This document shows positions 1 through 8,110 of a DNA stretch of 64,000 bases, in pieces (position 1 is the first letter of the stretch; every line of letters starts with the position of its first letter). The position numbers were made by a program, and so were the translations under genes. This DNA is from Thermoanaerobaculum sp. (GTDB taxonomy: Bacteria > Acidobacteriota > Thermoanaerobaculia > Multivoradales > UBA5704). The stretch covers positions 1 to 64,000 of the forward strand of contig JAJKHS010000031.1 of assembly GCA_021154885.1 (NCBI GenBank), read 5' to 3'. The notes under the pieces are model-generated. The model was not told the DNA's origin, ran no database searches, and worked only from the letters and a program-made list of their open reading frames with translations.

Positions 1-50
1 CCCGTCTCTGAGGGGAAGAGCTTAGGGGACAAGCGTTTACGAGGACCGGA

Positions 51-96
51 ACCCCGCAATTCTAATTGTCGTCACCCCGCAGTTCTAATTGTCGCC
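51..96. repeat. two 23-bp direct repeats
   Basis: Two adjacent copies (51-73 and 74-96) share the core CTAATTGTCG and differ at two positions. Because 23 is not a multiple of three, the two copies are read in different frames by the overlapping minus-strand gene. Copy 2 encodes the last sense codons and copy 1 supplies the TAG stop. It looks like a local duplication that reset the 3' end of that gene. Confidence 0.8.
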
Positions 97-274
97 CAAC
101 AACGCCCCGCCGTCGCCACCCCAAAGGGACCGCTTTCCCCATCCTGGCAACGGCGTCTAGGTGGCGGTCGGCCGCTTCCCCGAGCCAGGAGCCGACCGAA
201 GCATGGCCGTCGTGGTCTGCCGCCCGCTTCCAACGAAGCGCTTGCTTCTCGGTTCCCCGGACGGTAAAGGCCAT
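62..274 (-). CDS. small basic protein of unknown function, 70 aa
   Basis: No function recognised. The protein starts MAFTVRGTEKQALRWKRAAD and continues with SVGSWLGEAADRHLD and a basic C-terminus. This pattern recalls short, RHH/antitoxin-sized hypothetical proteins seen in high-GC soil bacteria, but that comes from memory, not a search. ATG at 274 is chosen, 5 nt after the stop of the upstream gene; a GTG at 292 would overlap that gene. The tight spacing suggests translational coupling. The C-terminus runs into a 23-bp repeat that supplies the stop, so the end may be altered relative to relatives. Confidence 0.6.
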   Translation of the reverse strand: MAFTVRGTEKQALRWKRAADHDGHASVGSWLGEAADRHLDAVARMGKAVPLGWRRRGVVGRQLELRGDDN

Positions 275-279
275 CGTCT

Positions 280-765
280 TCAGAGCCGCCACTTGGCCAG
301 CTCCTCATTCAGGCGGAAGCCCATGTCTGCGAGGTCCGAAGCGAGCCCTCCAGCGAAGCGGCACAGCTCTTCCACCTTGGGCGGCAGGGAGGAGACGCGG
401 TGTTCCTCGAAGACGCTGGTCAGGAAGCCCTCCAGGAACCGCAACTCGGAAAGGACGGCCACCAGCTCCCATCGTGTCTCCGGTGGCGGATAGGCGTCCG
501 GCGCCAGTCGGGGCGTTTCGAGCACCATGCTGTAGAGGAGCTGGGCGGTGCCCCGGAGTGCCGCCACGTCTTCCGGGTTGAAGTAGCGCAGGAACGTGAA
601 GCGGAAGCCCTCCCAATCTTCCCAATCGGACACGATGATTCTGGGCGGGGGCTCCGGCGGGAGTGGCGGCATCGGACGGCGGGGCGGTGAGCCCGCAGAG
701 GGTGAAGCGGGGAACAGCTTCGGCGGGAGCGGTACCGGCGGGGTAAAATCAGACAGCTCGTGCAT
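280..765 (-). CDS. proline-rich hypothetical protein, 161 aa
   Basis: No family recognised. Residues about 5-50 are very rich in Pro (repeated PP and PLPP runs) and likely disordered. The rest (from about residue 50, IIVSDWEDWEGFRFTF) looks like an alpha-helical globular part with many Leu, Glu and Trp. The ATG at 765 is preceded by a good GGAGGA ribosome site, which decides the start; an in-frame extension to 876 lacks one. It is followed directly by the 70-aa gene (62-274), so the two are probably co-expressed. No signal peptide or membrane segment is seen. Confidence 0.6.
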   Translation of the reverse strand: MHELSDFTPPVPLPPKLFPASPSAGSPPRRPMPPLPPEPPPRIIVSDWEDWEGFRFTFLRYFNPEDVAALRGTAQLLYSMVLETPRLAPDAYPPPETRWELVAVLSELRFLEGFLTSVFEEHRVSSLPPKVEELCRFAGGLASDLADMGFRLNEELAKWRL

Positions 766-1239
766 GGACTTATCCTCCGTGCTCGGGTCAGGTCCGGCGG
801 ACGTGTTGCTGCACCCCGCCGGGCCGCTTGGTTTGGATGCGAGGAGAGGACAATTCCGCTCCCCGTCCAAGTCCAAGAGATTACCCCGCCTGAAGGATGG
901 AAGTCAAATAGAATCAGCGAGTTACGGGCTTTTACTCAAACTGACCCACTACCCCCAAGTGAGGGCCAAGGCTGCCCTCATCGGGGCTATGACTGCCCTC
1001 ACCAGGGCAGCGGCGGCCCAACTGAGGGCTGTCATCGCCCAAGTGAGGGCAACCGCTGCCGGGCCACGACTGCCCAAGCGGGGGCCAGTGCTGCCCTCAT
1101 CAGGGCCACGGCGGCCCAGGTGAGGGCCAACGCTGCCCTCTGATCGGGAATGACTCGCGCCGGCGGGTGCGACACCGCGAATCGTCCGGGGAGGAGCCCG
1201 AATCTCGCCGGAACCGGGCCGCGCCTTCTCGGAGAAAGC
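766..1239. other. non-coding stretch carrying tandem repeats
   Basis: About 470 bases with no convincing gene. It must contain the promoter of the minus-strand gene starting at 765, and the part from 766 to about 950 is less GC-rich than its surroundings. From 953 to 1149 it is filled by imperfect 21-bp repeats. Open frames crossing it are antisense or repeat-driven and lack plausible starts. Confidence 0.6.
953..1149. repeat. imperfect 21-bp tandem repeat, about nine units
   Basis: Units at 953, 974, 995, 1016, 1037, (short 14-bp unit at 1058), 1072, 1093, 1114 and 1135 follow the pattern GCCC(T/A)(C/A)(A/G)T(C/G)AGGGC plus about seven variable bases. Each unit is itself partly palindromic (GCCCTCA...TGAGGGC), so single strands could fold into a series of small hairpins. 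There are no spacers of constant length with unique content, so it is not a CRISPR array. Function unknown. Confidence 0.8.
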
Positions 1240-2103
1240 TCAGTACTCCGGGTGCAACGACCTCGGCGGACCTTCGACGGCGCCGTCCGGGTGGGGGAGG
1301 ATCTGGCGCAGGTAGGGCTCGATGCCGCGGCCGGCGTCCCAGTTCTGGGGGTAGCCCAGGGAGCACTCCTCGCAGCGGATGCCATCCCGGTAGTGGGTGG
1401 CGCGGATGTGGAGATGGCCGTAGATGACGGCCTCGGCGCGGTAGCGCAGATGCCAGTCCTCGGTGAGGCGGGTGCCGCACCAGATGGAGAAGCGGGGGAT
1501 GCGGGGGAGCACGGCGAGGTCCTGGCGCAGGGGGAAGTGGTTGACGAGGATGAGCGGCCCTCGGCTCGCGGCCTCGGCCAGGCGGGGCTCGGTGAGGCGT
1601 ACCCGCTCGTGGCACCAGTCGATCTTGGAGGCGAAGGGATCGGGGTGGAGGAGCACCTCGTCGGAGCACAGGAGGTTCTCCTCGGCCGCCCACTCCAGCG
1701 CCTGCTCGACGGGCACGTCGTCCGGCCGGAAGGTGTAGTCGTAGAGGACGAAAGTTGGCGCCAGGATGCGGCCGGCCCCATCCCCCGGCCAGGTGACGTA
1801 GGGGTCCTCAGGCGTGAGCACGCCATGGTCGCGGCAGATGGCCACCAGCCGCTCGTATTTGGCCTGCCCTCGCGGCTCGTGAGGCTGGGTCGGGATGGTC
1901 CACAGGTCGTGGTTGCCTGGAACCCAGAGGACGCGGGCGAAGCGGCGGGTGACGAGGGCGAGGGCGAAGCGGAGGTGGTCCTCGGTCTCGCCCACGTCCC
2001 CGGCCAGGATGAGCCAGTCGTCGGGGTGGGCCGGCAGCTCCTTGAGCGCTTGGCGCGTCACTTCGTAGCGGAGGTGCAGGTCCGCCAGCGCATAGAGCTT
2101 CAT
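1240..2103 (-). CDS. calcineurin-like metallophosphoesterase, 287 aa
   Basis: Predicted binuclear-metal phosphohydrolase of the calcineurin-like superfamily; substrate unknown. All motif blocks are visible: DLH at residues 8-10, GDVGE at about 35-39, GNHD at 63-66, a VNHFP block near 190 and GHLH near 233. No signal peptide, so cytoplasmic. It lies 34 nt downstream of the S51-like gene on the same strand and is probably in its operon. The ATG at 2103 has only a weak ribosome site, consistent with coupling to the upstream gene. Confidence 0.9.
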   Translation of the reverse strand: MKLYALADLHLRYEVTRQALKELPAHPDDWLILAGDVGETEDHLRFALALVTRRFARVLWVPGNHDLWTIPTQPHEPRGQAKYERLVAICRDHGVLTPEDPYVTWPGDGAGRILAPTFVLYDYTFRPDDVPVEQALEWAAEENLLCSDEVLLHPDPFASKIDWCHERVRLTEPRLAEAASRGPLILVNHFPLRQDLAVLPRIPRFSIWCGTRLTEDWHLRYRAEAVIYGHLHIRATHYRDGIRCEECSLGYPQNWDAGRGIEPYLRQILPHPDGAVEGPPRSLHPEY

Positions 2104-2137
2104 CGCGGGATCTTCGCCGGAGACTGAAGCGGGAGAC

Positions 2138-2935
2138 TCAGTTGACGGGGTCGCCGGGCTCGGGTCCGCCGAGGTCCCGCAGCACGCGGTCCACGAGCTC
2201 GTCCTGGGACATCACCCGCGGTGAATCGCCGGCCTCTTCCTCCCGCCCCGCGCCAGGCATGAGCAGGGCCTGGCGCATACCGCTCCCGGCGGCCTCGACC
2301 TCGGTCAGGGGATGGCGGACGGGCTCCACCGAATAGTCCGGATGGTAGAGGGCGCCACCGCCGGAGGGAATGCCGAACCCCCGCGCGTGCTCGCCCGACT
2401 GGGGGACGGCCTTCAACAGGCCGGTCCACGACGGCTCGTCGTGGACGTCGACGACGAACGGCACCAGGCGGAAGGTGTCGAAAACCTCGTCGCCGTCCTC
2501 GCTCCACCCTTTGAGGCCGAGTTGCACGGCGCCGGCCGAGACGCCTACCAGGATGGCGCCGGCGTAGTAGCGCTCCGCGACTTTGTCCTTGAGGCCCGTC
2601 TCCGTGAACACCTGCCACCCCCGGCGCACGTCGCCCCCGGCCAGTAGGATGAGGTCGGCCTCGGCGAGGAACTCCAGGTCCCCGGGGGCCGGCTGGGACG
2701 GGATCTGGCGGCAGTCGCGGATGTCGATCTCGGCCATGGCGCCGAGGAACAGGTCATAGAACTCCGGCAGGTCGCCGTTCGAGGCGCCCAGGTAGGCGGC
2801 CTTCGGCGCGCGGCCGGCCGCGTCGGCGTCGATCAGCGCCCGCGCCCGGTCGAGGAAGCGCTTCCCCTCCTCGTCGCGCCAGAAGAGGAGTTGGCTGTCG
2901 GCCAAAAGGAAGATGGGTTTGAGGGTCGTGGCCAT
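2138..2935 (-). CDS. peptidase S51 / class I glutamine amidotransferase-like protein, 265 aa
   Basis: The motif LVGVSAGAV places a Ser nucleophile at about residue 133 on the G-x-S-A-G-A elbow typical of peptidase E and cyanophycinase-like S51 enzymes. Upstream, LILLAGGDVRRGW (about 95-107) matches the conserved GG(D/N) loop of the same fold. Such enzymes cleave Asp-containing dipeptides or related acidic peptides; the substrate here is unknown. No signal peptide. It is the first gene of a likely two-gene operon with the metallophosphoesterase and is divergent from the PrsW-type gene across about 117 bp. Confidence 0.8.
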   Translation of the reverse strand: MATTLKPIFLLADSQLLFWRDEEGKRFLDRARALIDADAAGRAPKAAYLGASNGDLPEFYDLFLGAMAEIDIRDCRQIPSQPAPGDLEFLAEADLILLAGGDVRRGWQVFTETGLKDKVAERYYAGAILVGVSAGAVQLGLKGWSEDGDEVFDTFRLVPFVVDVHDEPSWTGLLKAVPQSGEHARGFGIPSGGGALYHPDYSVEPVRHPLTEVEAAGSGMRQALLMPGAGREEEAGDSPRVMSQDELVDRVLRDLGGPEPGDPVN

Positions 2936-3052
2936 GATGAGGTCTCCCGACGAGAGAAGATATCGGATTCGGAGGCCGGACCCAACAGCGCCGGCAAATC
3001 AGGGGGTGAGGGCCTCCCCGTGATATCGTTCCGTTCTTCACCCCCTCACCCC

Positions 3053-4042
3053 ATGGCCTTCCTGCTCGCCGTCCTCCTGAGCTTCGTCCCCGCCTTCCTC
3101 TGCGCCAGCTTCCTCTATTGGATCGACCGCTACGAGAAGGAGCCGAAGCTGCTGCTGGGGCTCGTCTTCTTCTGGGGCGCAGTGGTGGCGGCGGCCGGCT
3201 CCCTGGGCTCCCAGCTCATCCTCGAAGGGGCGGTCACCGGCCTGACCGGCTCACGGCAGGCCGCGGATGTCGCGGGGACGACGCTGTTCGCACCCCTGAC
3301 GGAGGAGAGCCTCAAGGGTTTCGCCGTGCTCCTGGTCTTCCTCCTCTTCCGCCGGGAGCTCGACTCGGTGATGGACGGCCTGGTCTACGCCGGCGTCGCG
3401 GCCCTGGGTTTCGCGGCCACGGAGAACACGCTCTATCTCTTCGGCCAGTCCACGCAGAGCGGCATCCAGGGGATGCTGGGGCTGTGGTTCGTCCGGGTCT
3501 TCCTCGGGGTTTGGGATCATCCGTTCTACACGGCCTGGACGGGACTGGGGCTGGCGGCGGCGCGGCTGTCGCGGTCTGCCGTCGTGCGCTGGCTGGCGCC
3601 GCCCGCGGGTTGGGGGCTCGCGGTGGCGGCCCACGCCCTTCACAACGGCCTCGCCACGGGCGCCTCCCGGGCCGCCGAGCTCGGGGCGGCGATGTTCCTG
3701 CTCGACTGGCTGGGGTGGGGCCTGATGACCGTCGTCGTGCTGGCGGCCCTCTGGCGGGAGCGCAGGATGCTCCAGATCCAGCTCGCCGACGAGGTGACGG
3801 CGGGCGCGCTCGACCCGCGACAATACCGCACCGCCACCTCTCTCTTCGCCCAGACCGGCGTCCGCCTGCGCGCCCTGGGCTCCGGCCGCTTCCTCGCCAC
3901 CCGGCGTTTCTACCACCTCTGCGGCGAGCTGGCCCACAAGAAGCAACAGCTCGCCCGCCTCGGCGACGAAGGCGGCACCGTCCAGTTGATCGAGAGCGTG
4001 CGGGACGAGCTGCGGCGGCTGGCGCCGGAGGCGATGGCCTGA
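3053..4042 (+). CDS. PrsW-family intramembrane metalloprotease, 329 aa
   Basis: Multi-pass membrane protein starting MAFLLAVLLSFVPAFLCASF. It has the PrsW hallmarks: a WIDRYEKEP segment after the first helix, an E-E-S-x-K-G motif (TEESLKG, about residue 82), FAATEN, and HALHNG late in the membrane domain, which together supply Glu and His metal ligands. About eight hydrophobic helices are visible, followed by a soluble tail of about 80 aa. PrsW proteins cleave membrane anti-sigma factors in Bacillus; the target here is unknown. ATG at 3053 is used; an in-frame GTG at 3020 is an alternative. Confidence 0.85.
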   Translation: MAFLLAVLLSFVPAFLCASFLYWIDRYEKEPKLLLGLVFFWGAVVAAAGSLGSQLILEGAVTGLTGSRQAADVAGTTLFAPLTEESLKGFAVLLVFLLFRRELDSVMDGLVYAGVAALGFAATENTLYLFGQSTQSGIQGMLGLWFVRVFLGVWDHPFYTAWTGLGLAAARLSRSAVVRWLAPPAGWGLAVAAHALHNGLATGASRAAELGAAMFLLDWLGWGLMTVVVLAALWRERRMLQIQLADEVTAGALDPRQYRTATSLFAQTGVRLRALGSGRFLATRRFYHLCGELAHKKQQLARLGDEGGTVQLIESVRDELRRLAPEAMA

Positions 4043-4052
4043 GGAGGAGCGC

Positions 4053-4577
4053 TCAAGCCTCCCGCCGTCGTCGCCGTGCCGTGAATCCGAGCTGCACGGC
4101 GACCCCCACCCCGAAGAGGACCAGGATGAGGATCTGCCCCAGGTGCGGCGCGGGGTGGAGGGCGTCGGCGATCAGCCCGGCTCCGGCCAGCGAGGAGAGC
4201 AGCACCAGGGCGAGGTCGAAGACCTTGACCGCCAGGATGGCGGCGAGGATCCCCGCGACGGCGAAGATCACCAGGTCCATCCCCCGCGGATGCGCCATGT
4301 GCAGCCCCAGGAGCTGGGCCACGAACCAGCCGCCCACGAAGAACCCCGCCAGGGCCACGGCCACCTTCTGGAGGAAGATCGCCAGGAAGATCCCCACCAC
4401 GCCGGCCAGGACGGCCACCAGCAGGCGGACGTTCGGCGCCGCGCCGTAGGGCTCGAACCACTGGTAGACGGTGAAGAAGCCCACCAGCCCGACGAACAAC
4501 CAGAAGAGCCGCCGGCCGGCCAGCAGCAGGGCCGCGCCAGCCAGGAGAAGGAAGATGGGCGTCTCGTGTCCGCTCAT
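4053..4577 (-). CDS. multi-pass inner-membrane protein, 174 aa
   Basis: Six or seven hydrophobic segments separated by short loops, a short N-terminus (MSGHETPIF) and a positively charged C-terminal end (ARRRRREA), which suggests a cytoplasmic C-terminus. It resembles small TMEM198/DUF4203-type membrane proteins of unknown function; this is by pattern only. The ATG at 4577 has an AGGGGG ribosome site at good spacing, preferred over a GTG at 4586 that would overlap that site. It is convergent with the PrsW-type gene, with only 10 bases between the two stop codons. Confidence 0.75.
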   Translation of the reverse strand: MSGHETPIFLLLAGAALLLAGRRLFWLFVGLVGFFTVYQWFEPYGAAPNVRLLVAVLAGVVGIFLAIFLQKVAVALAGFFVGGWFVAQLLGLHMAHPRGMDLVIFAVAGILAAILAVKVFDLALVLLSSLAGAGLIADALHPAPHLGQILILVLFGVGVAVQLGFTARRRRREA

Positions 4578-4636
4578 GACAAACACCCCCTGAGCAAGAA
4601 GTACGGCCGGCAGGGAGAGGAGTTTCCGCCCCCCGG

Positions 4637-4924
4637 TCAGGCCAGCAGGTCCCGGTACTGGGCGTGGCGGTCGATATACACGCGGACGTACCAGCAGGAG
4701 GGGATCAGCTTGTAACCGCGCCGGCGGACATCTTCCAGCGCCTGCCGCACCAGCTCCTCCGCGATCCCCTTGCCGCGCAGCTCCGGCGGCACGTAGGTGT
4801 GCCAGAAATCGAGCGTCTTGTCCTCCGCCGGCCCCGCCAGCCCGTACTCGCAGACCGCCTCGCGGTTCTCCACCACGGCGTAGTACCTCCGGCCCGGCTC
4901 GTCGTGCTTGACTTCGAGGTTCAT
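4637..4924 (-). CDS. small GNAT-like N-acetyltransferase, 95 aa
   Basis: Short Gcn5-related fold. The acetyl-CoA loop RGKGIAEELV (about residues 50-59) is followed by a helix and the strand YKLIPSCWYVR, the arrangement of the YidJ/YjdJ-type single-domain GNATs of about 95 residues. The Cys after IPS is a conserved feature of this subfamily as I recall it. Acceptor unknown. A GGAG site upstream of the ATG at 4924 supports the start. It sits 59 nt upstream of the membrane-protein gene on the same strand. Confidence 0.85.
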   Translation of the reverse strand: MNLEVKHDEPGRRYYAVVENREAVCEYGLAGPAEDKTLDFWHTYVPPELRGKGIAEELVRQALEDVRRRGYKLIPSCWYVRVYIDRHAQYRDLLA

Positions 4925-4961
4925 GACTGCTCCATCACGCGATTGTCACAGAAAATTGGAG

Positions 4962-5066
4962 CCAGGGACAGCAGGGACAGCAGGGACACCAGGGACAACA
5001 AGGACAAGAAGTCTTGGTCTTGGCTGTGTCGTCCCTGTCGTCCCTGGTGTCCCTGTCGTCCCTGGT
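4962..5066. repeat. 9-bp minisatellite arranged as a long inverted repeat
   Basis: The left arm (about 4962-5009) is five tandem copies of a CAGGGACA(G/C/A) 9-mer. The right arm (about 5022-5066) carries the complementary TCCCTGTCG/GGTGTCCC units. The arms can pair over roughly 40 bases with a loop around AAGTCTTGG. The position, right after the stop of the EamA gene (5071) and before the GNAT gene, fits an attenuator or terminator hairpin, or a mobile minisatellite. No run of T follows. Confidence 0.8.
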
Positions 5067-5070
5067 TTTA

Positions 5071-5946
5071 TCACTCCACCGCCCGGGGAGTCGCCTGCAG
5101 CCAGACGACGCCGATCACGCCGGCGAGGGTGAGCAGGCTCCCGACGATCTGGATCGGCGCCGGCCGGTCGCCCAGGAACGCGGCTCCGAAAAGGAGGGAC
5201 AGCACCACCGTGAGCTGCGACAGGACGCCCGCCTGGAGATTGGTCACCCACCGATAGGCGTAGGTCATGAGGAGCTGCGCGGCGATCGAGCCCAGCCCCA
5301 CGCCGGCGAGGAGGAGCCACTCGCGGGGCGTGGGGAGCTTGAAGTCCGCGACGGCGAAAGGGGCGGTCGCGAGCAGCCCGAAGAGGGTCAGACTGCCGTA
5401 GATCGCCCACGAGCCCTCGGTGCGGCGGGCGGCGCGGATGGCGGCCACGGCCGCCCCGGTGAGCACCGCCGAGGTCATCCCCGCGATCTCCCAGCGGCTG
5501 AAGCGCAGGAGCTGGCCGGCCCCCCCGGCACCGCCGCCGCCCGCGGCGAGCACCATCCCGATCAGCGCGGCGGCCAGGGGGAGCAGCAGCCGGCGGTCCA
5601 CCCGCTCGCCGAGGAAGAGCGCCGCGAAGGCGACGCTGAACACCGGCGAGACGTAGTTCAGCAGCGTCGCGATTCCCACCGGGATGTGGGCGATGGCCAG
5701 GAAGTAGAGGAGGATGGCGAGGCCCCCGAACACCCCGCGATAGATCAGCAGATCGACGCGCTGGAAGTCGAGCGCCTGGCGCAGCAGCCGGGGCACGGCG
5801 AGCACCGGCACCGCCATGACGGCGAAGCGCATGAAGGCGACCTCGACGCCGGAGAGCCGCGCCGAGGCGAGCTTCGCCGCCAACGCCATGAGGGCGAAGC
5901 AGACCGCGGAGGCGGCCATGATCAGCAGCGGGCGCCGGGTGGACAC
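5071..5946 (-). CDS. EamA/DMT-family transporter, about 291 aa
   Basis: Ten hydrophobic helices in two repeats are visible, with the conserved ends of the drug/metabolite transporter superfamily: ...FMRF in repeat 1, NYVSPVFSVAFAALFLGERV closing repeat 1, and a matching QLTVVLSLLFGAAFLGDRP closing repeat 2. Substrate unknown; relatives export amino acids, nucleotides or drugs. The start is uncertain. GTG at 5946 gives a normal-length protein. A strong GGGAGG site lies 6 nt before an out-of-frame ATG at 5957. In-frame ATGs farther upstream (the frame is open to 6057) are alternatives. Divergent from the M49 peptidase gene. Confidence 0.8.
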   Translation of the reverse strand: MSTRRPLLIMAASAVCFALMALAAKLASARLSGVEVAFMRFAVMAVPVLAVPRLLRQALDFQRVDLLIYRGVFGGLAILLYFLAIAHIPVGIATLLNYVSPVFSVAFAALFLGERVDRRLLLPLAAALIGMVLAAGGGGAGGAGQLLRFSRWEIAGMTSAVLTGAAVAAIRAARRTEGSWAIYGSLTLFGLLATAPFAVADFKLPTPREWLLLAGVGLGSIAAQLLMTYAYRWVTNLQAGVLSQLTVVLSLLFGAAFLGDRPAPIQIVGSLLTLAGVIGVVWLQATPRAVE

Positions 5947-6042
5947 GGGCGGATCATGTCGTACCTCCCTTACAATGGCCATAATGGCCATCCGGAGCGC
6001 GCCGGTCGCCTCCCCTTTATTGAATATTGAAAGCGAGACCTT

Positions 6043-8049
6043 ATGAACCTTCGTCACCTCCTGACCCCGCTCGCCGTGCTCCTGGCGGCTCCCCTTTCCG
6101 CCCAGTCATCGCAGCCGCCCTCCCCCCTGGCCGGCCGGATCGGCGACCGCGGCTTCCTCCAGGTGGAGGCGCCGAGCTTTGCCAGGCTCCCCCTCCAGCA
6201 GAAGCTGCTCGCCTGGCACCTGACGCGGGCGGCGGTCCAGCTCGATCCCGTCTTCTACGACCAGATGTCCGCCTATGGCCTGACGGCCAAGCGCCTTCTG
6301 GGCGCCCTGGTCGAACGTCCCGAGCGGCTGCCGGAGGCGTCGCGCCAGGCGGTCGTCGAGTACGCGACGCTCTTCTTCGGCAGCGACGGCAACCACAACG
6401 AGACCACGGGCAAGAAGTTCCTGCCCGGGATCTCCTTCGAGGAGCTCTCCCGGGCCGCCGAGGCGGCACGGGCCAAGGGCGCCCGCCTGGGGACCCGGGA
6501 GCAGCTCGCCAGGACCCTGCAGGAGCTGCGGACCCCTCTCTTCGATCCCAACTTCGAGCCCAACATCACCGAGAAGAATCCGCCGGCGGGCGAGGACATC
6601 CTCACCGCCTCCAGCAACAACTATTACCAGGGGGTGACGCTCAAGGACCTCACGGGCTTCGTCGAGAAGCACCCCCTGAACTCGCGGCTGGTGAAGAGGA
6701 ACGGCCAGCTCGTCGAGGAGGTCTACCGCGCCGGGACGCCCGACGGCGCTCCCGGCGAAAAACTGCCGCCCGGGCTCTACGCCAAGGAGCTCGCCGCCGT
6801 CAATCGCGAGCTGGAGGCCGCCGCGGGCCTCGCCGACCCCGACCAGGCCAAGGTCCTCCGCGCCCTCGTCCGCTACTACCAGACCGGCGATCCCAAGGAC
6901 TGGCACGACTACAACGTCCTCTGGCTGCGCAACGACGCCACGGTCGACTTCGCCTCCGGCTTCATCGAGGTCTACCGTGACGCCCGCGGTGCCAAGGGCT
7001 CGGCGCAGATGGTCGTGGCCGTGGTCGACCAGCAGCTCGCGCCGCTGATGCACAAGCTCGCCGACAACGCGGTGTACTTCGAGAAGAAGGCGCCGTGGGA
7101 CGACCGTTTCAAGAAGCTCGACGTCAAGCCGCCGGTGGCCAAGGCGATCGAGACGCTGGCGGCGACCGGCGACTTCCACGTCGGGACGATCGGCGACAAC
7201 CTCCCGAACGAGCAGGATGTCCGCGAGCAGTACGGCACCAAGAGCATCCTGCTGACCTCGTCGGTCAACGCCTTCACCGGCACGCGCGGCGCCAAGGTGG
7301 CCGTCGAGTTCCTGCCCAACGCCGACGCAGGGGAACTCTTCGCGAAACACGGCGCCTGGGCCGACAACCTGCACACGGCGCTGCATGAGATCATCGGCCA
7401 CGGCTCGGGCAAGGTGATCGTCCCCAACGATCCGCCGACCTACCTGCGGGAGTTCTACTCGACCCTGGAGGAGGCGCGGGCGGACCTCGTCGCCTACTGG
7501 AACATCTATGACCCGAAGCTCGCCGAGCTCGGCGTGCCCGACGTCCCCGAGGTCGGGCGCGAGCTCTACCGGCAGGCGGCGCGGGCCGGGCTGGTGGCGC
7601 TCAAGAACTACCCCACGGGCGACACGGCCGCGGAGGACCACGACCGCTCCCGGCTGCTGGTGGCCAACTACCTGATCGAGGCCGGCGCCTTCGAGCGCGT
7701 GCAGCGGAACGGCCACTGGTACATCACGGTCAAGGACTACGACCAGGCGCACGCGGCCGTGGGCAAGCTGCTGGCGGAGGTGATGCGCATCAAGGCCACG
7801 GGCGACTACGCGGGGGGCAAGGCCCTGGTCGACAAGTACGGCGTCCACTTCGATCCGGCCGTGCGCGACGACGTGGCAGCCCGCTACAAGAAGCTCCAGC
7901 TCCCCATCTACAGCTCGGGCATCTACGCGGACCTGGCGCCGGTCAAGGACCAGGCCGGCAAGGTGACCGACGTGGCAATCTCCTATCCCCGCGACTTCCT
8001 CGCCCAGCAGCTCGCCTGGGCACGGGAAAACGGTACGCTGGGGTTCTGA
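6043..8049 (+). CDS. exported M49-family (dipeptidyl peptidase III-like) metallopeptidase, 668 aa
   Basis: Signal peptide MNLRHLLTPLAVLLAAPLSA with cleavage near residue 20, so periplasmic or secreted. The zinc motif HEIIGH (448-453) is the H-E-x-x-x-H form specific to peptidase M49, and the third ligand Glu is in LEEARADLVAYW (476-477). M49 enzymes remove dipeptides from peptide N-termini; bacterial exported members are less studied. Length is normal for the family. Likely takes part in peptide scavenging. Monocistronic; the next gene on the strand starts 61 nt later. Confidence 0.92.
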   Translation: MNLRHLLTPLAVLLAAPLSAQSSQPPSPLAGRIGDRGFLQVEAPSFARLPLQQKLLAWHLTRAAVQLDPVFYDQMSAYGLTAKRLLGALVERPERLPEASRQAVVEYATLFFGSDGNHNETTGKKFLPGISFEELSRAAEAARAKGARLGTREQLARTLQELRTPLFDPNFEPNITEKNPPAGEDILTASSNNYYQGVTLKDLTGFVEKHPLNSRLVKRNGQLVEEVYRAGTPDGAPGEKLPPGLYAKELAAVNRELEAAAGLADPDQAKVLRALVRYYQTGDPKDWHDYNVLWLRNDATVDFASGFIEVYRDARGAKGSAQMVVAVVDQQLAPLMHKLADNAVYFEKKAPWDDRFKKLDVKPPVAKAIETLAATGDFHVGTIGDNLPNEQDVREQYGTKSILLTSSVNAFTGTRGAKVAVEFLPNADAGELFAKHGAWADNLHTALHEIIGHGSGKVIVPNDPPTYLREFYSTLEEARADLVAYWNIYDPKLAELGVPDVPEVGRELYRQAARAGLVALKNYPTGDTAAEDHDRSRLLVANYLIEAGAFERVQRNGHWYITVKDYDQAHAAVGKLLAEVMRIKATGDYAGGKALVDKYGVHFDPAVRDDVAARYKKLQLPIYSSGIYADLAPVKDQAGKVTDVAISYPRDFLAQQLAWARENGTLGF

Positions 8050-8110
8050 CCCTCGCCCAGAACGGGAGGGGACGGGCGAAGAGGGCCGGCAGGCGTATGA
8101 TCGAGCCCTT

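Noticed and set aside
953-1149. Possible CRISPR array
   Set aside because: Units are contiguous 21-mers with no unique spacers, and no cas genes are in the window.
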